This document shows, in pieces, positions 48,604-54,430 of a stretch of DNA of 54,430 nt. Numbering within the stretch: the stretch's first letter is position 1; the number at the start of each line of letters is the position of its first letter. The notes below the pieces were generated by a model, which was not told where the DNA came from, did no database searches, and saw nothing but the letters and a program-made list of their open reading frames with translations. This DNA comes from Candidatus Firestoneibacteriota bacterium. GTDB taxonomy: Bacteria > Oederibacteriota > D2-FULL-39-29. The position numbers and the translations under genes are program-made. The stretch lies in contig CAITEH010000084.1 of assembly GCA_903891415.1 (NCBI GenBank), positions 1 to 54,430 of the forward strand, given 5' to 3'.

Positions 48604-49404
48604 TTAAAACTCTTTAAAAAATCCCAGCGAAATACCGTATTTTTGATACAAATCAACAACATTTAAATAATTTAGCTCTGTAAAAACTCCGTAATCGCTG
48701 CCTATCCAGCTTCTATGTTTAAAAGAGAGATATAGCGATTTTTCCGATATTGCCATGTAGGAGTCAATATTGGCCGGCAAAGATTTAAGTTCCCCGTAAG
48801 AAATATCAAAATAAGTCCACTGTTCACCCTCTTTTCCGCAGCCAATACTTAGCAGATTGGAAAATGAAATTGTTGTTCCGGGGTTACTGAAATTCAAGAA
48901 AAATCTGTACGTAAATATCCAAGAATCAAGATAAACCGATAATCCTGTTGAAAGAAGAACATCATTCCTCAAGTCATAATACCAGATATAGGTAAATCCC
49001 AGAGGAAGAATAAAGGCCTGCTTTTCTCCCAGCTTAAAATTAAAATCATTGTCAAATCTTACCTTCGGAGTAATAACAACATTTGTACCCGCCGATATCG
49101 AGGTAAAGGTAAACATATCACGGGACCAGTCTTTGTATCCTCCCACGGCCACCAATATTCCACTTCCTTCATTTCTCGAAAAATAACTGAAATCTGAAAT
49201 TAAATTAAGGTCCTCAGAAATTTTCTGAGAAAAACCCAGAGTTCCGCTTCCCCAGTTGCCGTAGACATCTTTTGGAGAAAGGTATTCATATAAGCCGCTT
49301 ACTTCAATCCGCGATGGAAGGGCAATATATTCGGCAAAGACCCCTCTTCCGGCACAAAACAAACATAGCACAATAAATGCTGTTGTAATATTTTTTTTTA
49401 TCAT
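48604..49404 (-). CDS. YaiO-like outer-membrane beta-barrel protein
   Basis: A 266-residue exported protein with a signal peptide (cleavage after GVFAEY region, about residue 25) and amphipathic strands throughout, ending in FFKEF with a terminal aromatic residue as outer-membrane barrels have. Segments such as GNWGSGTLGFSQKISEDLNL and FSYFSRNEGSGILVAVGGYKD resemble YaiO. It is the last gene of the exopolysaccharide locus, so it may pass or anchor the polymer at the outer membrane. ATG 49404 was preferred over 49410 because AAAGGA has correct spacing to it. The codon use is AT-rich like its neighbours. Confidence 0.7.
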   Translation of the reverse strand: MIKKNITTAFIVLCLFCAGRGVFAEYIALPSRIEVSGLYEYLSPKDVYGNWGSGTLGFSQKISEDLNLISDFSYFSRNEGSGILVAVGGYKDWSRDMFTFTSISAGTNVVITPKVRFDNDFNFKLGEKQAFILPLGFTYIWYYDLRNDVLLSTGLSVYLDSWIFTYRFFLNFSNPGTTISFSNLLSIGCGKEGEQWTYFDISYGELKSLPANIDSYMAISEKSLYLSFKHRSWIGSDYGVFTELNYLNVVDLYQKYGISLGFFKEF

Positions 49405-49440
49405 ATTCATTCCTTTAAAAATAATTTAATCCCGTTTTGT

Positions 49441-50319
49441 TTACCGCATTTTTAAGAGGGTCATTTCGATTATTATTCTTTGTTCCAAAGGCAACTCCGC
49501 CATTTTATCCTTATGTTTTGCCCCGTATTTGTTCCATAATTCGCTGTTTTTTATTTCATCATTACCGTCAAGAATCCCGTATAATATCACGAATATTTGA
49601 GAAAATGAATCCGGATAAAATATATTCTCATTTATATCGTTTTTAACATTTCCGCTGAGACCCCAGTAAAAATGTTTTTCCTTTTTATTAAATAGAATGC
49701 CCATAATACCCTGTTTAATTGCTTCCCGCACAACCTGATAATACTTAGCTTCACTCCCTGTAAGCTTGGCCATTTGACTGTAAGCTGCCAGCCCGCCGTA
49801 GCACTCGCAATTATCCATCAGATACTTTGCGTCAGTATCGGGCAATGCTTTTGTAAGCCCGTCCTTATCCTGAAGCATTGCTATTAAATAGGCAATATCA
49901 GTTATTTTTTCCCAGTTATTCTTAATAATAGACGGATCATTTGTTTTCTTATAATAATCATTAAGCAATATCAAAAATGTTGCCGCGTAACTGTCCACGG
50001 AATCATATTTTTTATCCGTGCTTTCCGCTCCCTCCTGAGTAATATAATAGTCATACATACTGCCCGTCAGCCCGTTTTTGTCGGGATAATTAAGATGGTC
50101 AAAGTACCATTGAATATAATGTTTAACGTCATCTATATTTTTGCTCTTTTGGAGCATATAGATCGCGGTAATATTGTTAATGTAAGGATTAACGCCGCAA
50201 CCTTTTTCATTTTTTAACTCATAATATTTCCACATCTTTAAAGCCGGGTTAATATTCTCCCCCTTGCAAGCAGTAAATAATACAAGACTAATTAATACTA
50301 ACTGTAATATTCTGTTCAT
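49441..50319 (-). CDS. Lipoprotein, possibly a six-hairpin glycan hydrolase
   Basis: A 292-residue protein with a lipobox ending in LFTACKG (Cys about 18). The rest is helical with repeated aromatic pairs (KMWKYYELKNEKGCGVNPYI, YIQWYFDHLNYPDKNGLTGS, DSYAATFLILLNDYYKKTND), in the manner of (alpha/alpha)6-toroid glycosidases. Possible acids are Asp in KYDSVDSYAA and the DNCECYGG region. I cannot assign a family. In polysaccharide loci such hydrolases trim the polymer. It overlaps the deacetylase-like gene by 32 nt. The role is an inference; the lipoprotein nature is clear. Confidence 0.6.
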   Translation of the reverse strand: MNRILQLVLISLVLFTACKGENINPALKMWKYYELKNEKGCGVNPYINNITAIYMLQKSKNIDDVKHYIQWYFDHLNYPDKNGLTGSMYDYYITQEGAESTDKKYDSVDSYAATFLILLNDYYKKTNDPSIIKNNWEKITDIAYLIAMLQDKDGLTKALPDTDAKYLMDNCECYGGLAAYSQMAKLTGSEAKYYQVVREAIKQGIMGILFNKKEKHFYWGLSGNVKNDINENIFYPDSFSQIFVILYGILDGNDEIKNSELWNKYGAKHKDKMAELPLEQRIIIEMTLLKMR

Positions 50320-52126
50320 TGACCCTGTCCTTAACGGTTAAATAGTAATAGTCGGCGTCTTCACTGCTCGTCAGGTCCTCGCGTTCGATAATTTTATATT
50401 TGTTTTTTGGTATCGCCACAGTAATGTCGTTGAGGCCCTCCGAATTATGCAGAATAACAGATAATTTATCATTGTTTTGTACATAAGAGTATTCGGTTTT
50501 TAAATATCTCAGGATGAATCTCGCGAAATAGGACATCGGCTTGACAATTATTTTATTTTCGTCCTGCAAGCTTTCAATATGATCAAGAAACCCCTTAAAA
50601 GCGTTTTCATACTGCGGCAATACATCTCTTAAATGGGAGTAAACCAGCCTGGTTGTTTTATTTTCATTAACATAATCCACCAGATTCACGAGCCAGGCCT
50701 CTATTTCGTTTGATTTGATACCTGCCTCGGACATCTCATATAACGACGCATACTTAGTATTCGACATTATCGGAAACGCTATTACTTTATCGGACACCAT
50801 TTTGCCGCCGGCAAAAGTCCTGTTTGGAGCGGAGCCCGTATCCCCGGTATAGTAATATGCGATGTAATTTAAATCTTCCAATACTTCCGTATTTTCCGGC
50901 TGCGGGTACGCTCCTGCCGGGGCCGAATATTCATCGATATTATAGCTGATCAGTCTTTCCAGGGAATCCTTATTTTTCTTTATATAAAATTTTATTTTTT
51001 CTTTGTCAAACAGGTTTTTTTCTATATTATCCGCAAACCAATTATGCGCCCAACCTCCGTGACAGCCGATAGTTCCATATTTTTTCAAAATATCCACATA
51101 CTGTCTTCCGCGTCCTTCCGCGTCAAAGCCTATCTTATCCCCGGCTGTATCCCTGAAATCTCCTGCGGTTATATGAATAGAACACTCAATGGTTTTTCTT
51201 AAAATATGTTTTTTCTCGGCACTTGCTACACTGGCATAATCAGGATTTGCATCTACGTGCCAATTGATCACCAGGCCGCCTTTTCCAAAAGGCGTATTCA
51301 TCAGATGCGGGATCTTAACTATTTTGAACAGAAATGTCCTGAGTATTTCTCTTAACGGCATATCATCGCCGATCGTCTTTAAATATCCAAGCGGAATGTT
51401 CGCGTATAAAACATTGCCTTTATCCTGCTTTCTCACCACAAGTGCCGGATATTTTGATCTATCCGGCAATATGGAATAAGCGTATATTTCTTCAGTATCT
51501 ATATGTCCGGTAAGTTCATTTCGAGCCGCAGGATACCTTAATCTCCCATAGGAATAGCCGCATAAAATATTCAGATCATCATATTTGCCGCGCGGAATCT
51601 GGAAATAATCTCCGCTTTTTTTATCACAGAATTGAAAATAACCCGTTTTATATGCTTGCTCTTTTTGTTTACCGTAAAGTATGTAATTTAACCCGGTTAT
51701 TTCAGAAAAAACAGCATCATCAATGTATTGCCCTTTCGCATTCATTACACCTGCATTGTATATTACTGCAGCATTCCCGCCCGCGCCCAAATAATCCAGG
51801 ATCCAGGGCCTGGTTTCAATTGGTATGTGCTGCGCGATGCTATCAGGAAATATTATGACCGGATTATTCACGGCTACTTTTTTGGCAGGTAAGGATATTA
51901 GCTGGGTTATTTCCAGGGATCTAAATGCTGTGCCTTCTTCCTTTAAAACACTTTCGTATGCCCTAAGCACATTTGGGGCAGTGCTTAAATTCACCGGATT
52001 ATAAATAAGAAGAATATTAATACCGTTGTCTTTTAAAAATTCCTGCATCTTCTTATGTTTTACAAAACCGTAATAGACAATTGATAAACATACAATTACC
52101 AGCAGCAGCTTCATGATATATTTCAT
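50288..52126 (-). CDS. Membrane-anchored polysaccharide deacetylase-like protein
   Basis: A 612-residue protein with an N-terminal anchor (about 6-24). Residues about 35-300 look like a Rossmann/glutamine-amidotransferase-like domain (VIIFPDSIAQHIPIETRPWI). A NodB-like region follows: GGLVINWHVDANPDYAS carries H and D of a metal site, IGCHGGWAHNW supplies further histidines, and EYSAPAGAYPQPEN matches the RxPxG-like motif. A C-terminal beta domain closes it. It would remove acetyl groups from the exported polymer in the periplasm, as PgaB or PelA do. It starts inside the end of the bactofilin-like gene (4-nt overlap). Confidence 0.72.
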   Translation of the reverse strand: MKYIMKLLLVIVCLSIVYYGFVKHKKMQEFLKDNGINILLIYNPVNLSTAPNVLRAYESVLKEEGTAFRSLEITQLISLPAKKVAVNNPVIIFPDSIAQHIPIETRPWILDYLGAGGNAAVIYNAGVMNAKGQYIDDAVFSEITGLNYILYGKQKEQAYKTGYFQFCDKKSGDYFQIPRGKYDDLNILCGYSYGRLRYPAARNELTGHIDTEEIYAYSILPDRSKYPALVVRKQDKGNVLYANIPLGYLKTIGDDMPLREILRTFLFKIVKIPHLMNTPFGKGGLVINWHVDANPDYASVASAEKKHILRKTIECSIHITAGDFRDTAGDKIGFDAEGRGRQYVDILKKYGTIGCHGGWAHNWFADNIEKNLFDKEKIKFYIKKNKDSLERLISYNIDEYSAPAGAYPQPENTEVLEDLNYIAYYYTGDTGSAPNRTFAGGKMVSDKVIAFPIMSNTKYASLYEMSEAGIKSNEIEAWLVNLVDYVNENKTTRLVYSHLRDVLPQYENAFKGFLDHIESLQDENKIIVKPMSYFARFILRYLKTEYSYVQNNDKLSVILHNSEGLNDITVAIPKNKYKIIEREDLTSSEDADYYYLTVKDRVNEQNITVSIN

Positions 52127-53067
52127 AAAGTGGTTCCTTTGCCTTCCGTCATTATATATCCATGAACAATAACATTTTCATAAAGTTGTATCTCTTTCTT
52201 TCCTATAACCGACCTTACCGAATCATAACTGCCCACTTCCACGCCCTTCAAGTAAATACTTTGCTGCGAATAAATATTCCCTGCCACGAATGAATTTCCG
52301 GACATATTAACTTGTCCTTCCACGAACACGCTGCCGAAAATTTCAACTTTTTCTTCCGTGTCAACAACAAAATTGCCGTTTATTTTGAGATTACCCCACA
52401 ACCTTATCCCTTTTCTTATTATCAAGTCACCATTCACGGTAATAGATTTTTTTTCAACGTCCGGTTCTTGCCGGTCAGCATTTCTTATAGTTTGGGCCGT
52501 TCTTACCGGATTACCAAAAAGCCTCTTGAAGGAACATTGATTTTTAATATCTATCTGCCTATCGGTGGAAACAACAATCCCAAGATCACAATTTTCCATT
52601 ATGCTTATATTACCCCCGGCATCCAGCCATCTTATCAGCTTCAAATTGGGGCGAAGAATAATATCTCCATCCGAAGCCAATGCCAAAATCGAACACCCCT
52701 CTCCGGCATCAACATTGCCGATCGAATATATTTCTTTATTGCACTTTACGGAATTTTTTATTACAAGTTTTCCTTTGTTGAACAGCACATAATTTAATTC
52801 GTTTGGAATAATATTTGTTTTTTCGGCGCTCACTCCGATTATTTCGGCTTTGGACATTTTTGACTCGCGAAACCACGCGGTTTTATTTGTCTTAAGAGAA
52901 TTTTTAATAATTTCCCTGAAAGATTTTCCGAAGTATCTCGGATCCCTGGAATAATCCATATCAATAAACAGTTTTTCCGCGTCTTCTTTTTTAACAAGCT
53001 CGTAAAAAGCCGGAAGAAAAGGCAGCAAAATCAATATTATAAACAACAGGCTTATATATACTATCAT
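52123..53067 (-). CDS. Membrane protein with bactofilin-like beta-helix
   Basis: A 314-residue protein: one N-terminal membrane segment (MIVYISLLFIILILLPFLP), a short charged linker, and then a C-terminal half of hydrophobic repeats, about 18 residues apart, such as VNGDLIIRKGIRLWGNLKIN, FVVDTEEKVEIFGSVFVEGQ and MSGNSFVAGNIYSQQSIYLK. These repeats resemble the right-handed beta-helix of bactofilins and other polymer-forming proteins. It may build a scaffold for the synthase complex. The start at 53067 is set by the ATGA overlap with the glycosyltransferase stop; a TTG start upstream is less likely. Confidence 0.65.
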   Translation of the reverse strand: MIVYISLLFIILILLPFLPAFYELVKKEDAEKLFIDMDYSRDPRYFGKSFREIIKNSLKTNKTAWFRESKMSKAEIIGVSAEKTNIIPNELNYVLFNKGKLVIKNSVKCNKEIYSIGNVDAGEGCSILALASDGDIILRPNLKLIRWLDAGGNISIMENCDLGIVVSTDRQIDIKNQCSFKRLFGNPVRTAQTIRNADRQEPDVEKKSITVNGDLIIRKGIRLWGNLKINGNFVVDTEEKVEIFGSVFVEGQVNMSGNSFVAGNIYSQQSIYLKGVEVGSYDSVRSVIGKKEIQLYENVIVHGYIMTEGKGTTL

Positions 53068-54278
53068 TGTTTTGTTACCCTGAATCTTTCTGTTTTGACC
53101 CAAACAGTTGCTCTGCTTGTGACCAGATCAATAATTGCATCTACAAACCCCAAAGACGCGCAATACATATTAAAGAAAAAATTAAAAACCAGTACCGGCA
53201 GCAATCTTATTCTTTTTGTTGAACCATCCAGAAAAACAGCCAGGCCTATCTGATTAAACGGCGCAAAGTTACCGAAAGCTGAACATCCGACCGTGAAAAT
53301 AGATATTAAACCAAAATTGAATAATATTTGTGCTTCACCGAGAAAAAACAGGACCATGGCATCAATAATTCCGGCAATTAAAAAAAACGGCATGGCATAT
53401 ACAAAAAGAAGAAAAATTCCGTCAATTTTTTCCCTTTTGGACAGTATCTTTGATGAAATAACAGGCAGTAAATACTTGAACATAACTTGATTGTGCCCTC
53501 TGGCCCATCTCCTCATTTGCCTTGCCCTGACACTCCAGGATTCCGGCACTTCTTCGTAACATTCCGCTCTATTAGCATAGACAACTTTCCACCCGTTAAG
53601 AAATAAGCGGAATGTTAAGTCAGTGTCTTCCGTAAGAAATTGGGGATCGAATTTACCCAGTGCTATGATCAGATCCCTTCTGAACCCTCCGACGGTCCCC
53701 CCGTATTGAGGAACAAGCAGCATATTGTACCTTGCCTGCTGGTCTATTTGATATCCTCCAGACCTTTCTATATCCAATATCCTGGTCAATAGATTCTTTG
53801 AGGCATTTACCGGGATAACCCTGCCCATTACCGCGCCAACTTCAGGATTCTCAAAACAAACAGCAATAGCTTTCAGAATGCCTTTTGGCGGCAGATAATC
53901 CGCGTCAAATATTATCATGAGTGATTTATCGGACATTTCCAGCACGTCATTTAAGGCGGCCGGTTTACCTCTTTTCATATTGTACCGGTGTAAAGGCCTG
54001 ATACACGGATGTATTGCTGCGTAACTGTCAAGTATTTCTCTGGTCTTGTCCGTTGAGTGATCGTTAATAGGGATGATCTCCATCTGGCCTTCAGGGTAAT
54101 CACACTTGATCAGAAGATCCAGTATGTTTGCGGCTACCTTTTCTTCATTATGCATGGGAACCACAATAGTAATTGACGGATATTTATTTTGTATAATATC
54201 CTGATAGCACATTCTTTGTTCGCCGTACATTCTGTTCATCGTAAATATAAAATGCCTGATCATGTATGAAATTACCAT
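53064..54278 (-). CDS. Membrane glycosyltransferase family 2 (exopolysaccharide synthase), 5' end probably lost
   Basis: A 404-residue processive-type GT2 of the BcsA/PgaC kind. It has PSITIVVPMHNEEKVAANIL, the donor-binding FDADYLPPKG, TEDTDLTFRLF and the acceptor signature QMRRWARGHNQ (QxxRW), followed by three or four membrane segments. The sequence before the GT domain (MVISYMIRHFIFTMNRMYGE) is the inner end of a membrane helix, and in-frame codons before the ATG are also hydrophobic (TSTFLVI) up to a TGA at 54300-54302. Relatives have a longer N-terminus, so the 5' end seems to have been removed by an insertion. No ribosome-binding site precedes this ATG. Confidence 0.8.
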   Translation of the reverse strand: MVISYMIRHFIFTMNRMYGEQRMCYQDIIQNKYPSITIVVPMHNEEKVAANILDLLIKCDYPEGQMEIIPINDHSTDKTREILDSYAAIHPCIRPLHRYNMKRGKPAALNDVLEMSDKSLMIIFDADYLPPKGILKAIAVCFENPEVGAVMGRVIPVNASKNLLTRILDIERSGGYQIDQQARYNMLLVPQYGGTVGGFRRDLIIALGKFDPQFLTEDTDLTFRLFLNGWKVVYANRAECYEEVPESWSVRARQMRRWARGHNQVMFKYLLPVISSKILSKREKIDGIFLLFVYAMPFFLIAGIIDAMVLFFLGEAQILFNFGLISIFTVGCSAFGNFAPFNQIGLAVFLDGSTKRIRLLPVLVFNFFFNMYCASLGFVDAIIDLVTSRATVWVKTERFRVTKQ

Positions 54279-54290
54279 GATGACAAGAAA

Positions 54291-54398
54291 TGTTGAAGTT
54301 CAGCGCTTCTTGGAAGAAATGCTAATTTAGCAAGTAGAGGGTTTTAAGGTTGTGCTCCGAAGGAAAGCAGTAAAAATCGATACCAAAGGAGCATGACA
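54291..54398. mobile_element. Possible end of an inserted element
   Basis: From about 54291 (TGTTGAAGTTCAGCGC) the sequence no longer fits the glycosyltransferase reading frame and leads to a plus-strand ORF. The stretch contains a palindrome GCTAATTTAGC and a hairpin pairing TGCTCC (54353-54358) with GGAGCA (54388-54393), which would cover the ribosome-binding site of the next ORF. The family cannot be named because only this end is visible. Confidence 0.4.
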
Positions 54399-54430
54399 AT
54401 GACAGAATCAGTATTGGAAAGAAACTCGGA
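54399..54430 (+). CDS. Start of an unidentified ORF (runs off the right edge)
   Basis: ATG preceded by AAAGGAG, 8 nt upstream; the first codons give MTESVLERNS and then the window ends. Too short to identify. It may belong to the element that interrupts the exopolysaccharide locus, for example a transposase. Confidence 0.4.
   Translation, partial: MTESVLERNS

Overview
The window reads as a compact piece of chromosome from a Gram-negative, probably uncultured bacterium. It carries lipid A/LPS genes (waaA), outer-membrane barrels, lipoproteins and SppA, together with an HPr kinase, a mannose-family PTS and sigma-54. That mixture is seen in deep-branching lineages of the Omnitrophota/Elusimicrobiota type, but nothing here fixes the phylum. 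Of the 54 coding regions, 52 lie on the minus strand; only dcd and a fragment at the far right edge are on the plus strand. No rRNA, tRNA or CRISPR array was seen.

Layout, in the direction of minus-strand transcription (right to left). (a) 48604-54278 is an AT-rich exopolysaccharide locus: a membrane glycosyltransferase, a bactofilin-like membrane protein, a membrane-anchored deacetylase-like protein, a lipoprotein resembling a glycan hydrolase, and a YaiO-like outer-membrane barrel. The first gene appears to be cut by an inserted element at the right edge. (b) dcd stands alone on the plus strand; a TPR gene is divergent from it. (c) 42368-46671 is a housekeeping run: a GlmU-like pyrophosphorylase, prs, L25, pth, a ComEA-like protein and a PspF-like sigma-54 activator. 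(d) 38929-42113 holds a 39-codon small gene and galE, galT, galK. (e) 31465-38799 holds plsC, ispH, rpsA, sppA, an FmdB-type zinc ribbon and a large protease/propeller/barrel protein. (f) 26234-31417 holds nadD, yqeK, an LCP gene, a GGDEF gene, rsfS and argS. (g) 16384-26016 is accessory metabolism: DUF401, an oxidoreductase, a DJ-1/PfpI protein, DUF3307, two M42 peptidases, a PorV-like protein and a ferredoxin-ASKHA activator. (h) 813-16303 has an M16 peptidase gene and then a very long, overlapping gene run: an inactive M16 partner, rpoN, ptsN, hprK, yvcK, PTS IIA, IIB, a GH57 glucanotransferase, PTS IIC, IID, HPr, EI, a DUF374 acyltransferase and waaA. A separate promoter then precedes a GT2 gene that runs off the left edge.

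Run (h) joins sugar uptake (a complete mannose-family PTS with EI and HPr), intracellular alpha-glucan handling (GH57), HPr-Ser phosphorylation (hprK), sigma-54 and envelope glycolipid synthesis. The sigma-54 activator in (c) is a candidate partner of rpoN. The GGDEF protein is a candidate source of c-di-GMP for the exopolysaccharide machinery.

Three patterns are not explained by the genes. First, several isolated genes have good -35/-10 promoters whose predicted start site falls on or a few bases before the start codon, with no ribosome-binding site, which suggests leaderless transcripts. Second, gaps carry degenerate repeats with strict 7-nt or 9-nt periodicity, often as two opposed arms. 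Third, short palindromic elements containing the TGACAG motif lie in other gaps, twice directly beside a 9-nt-period element.
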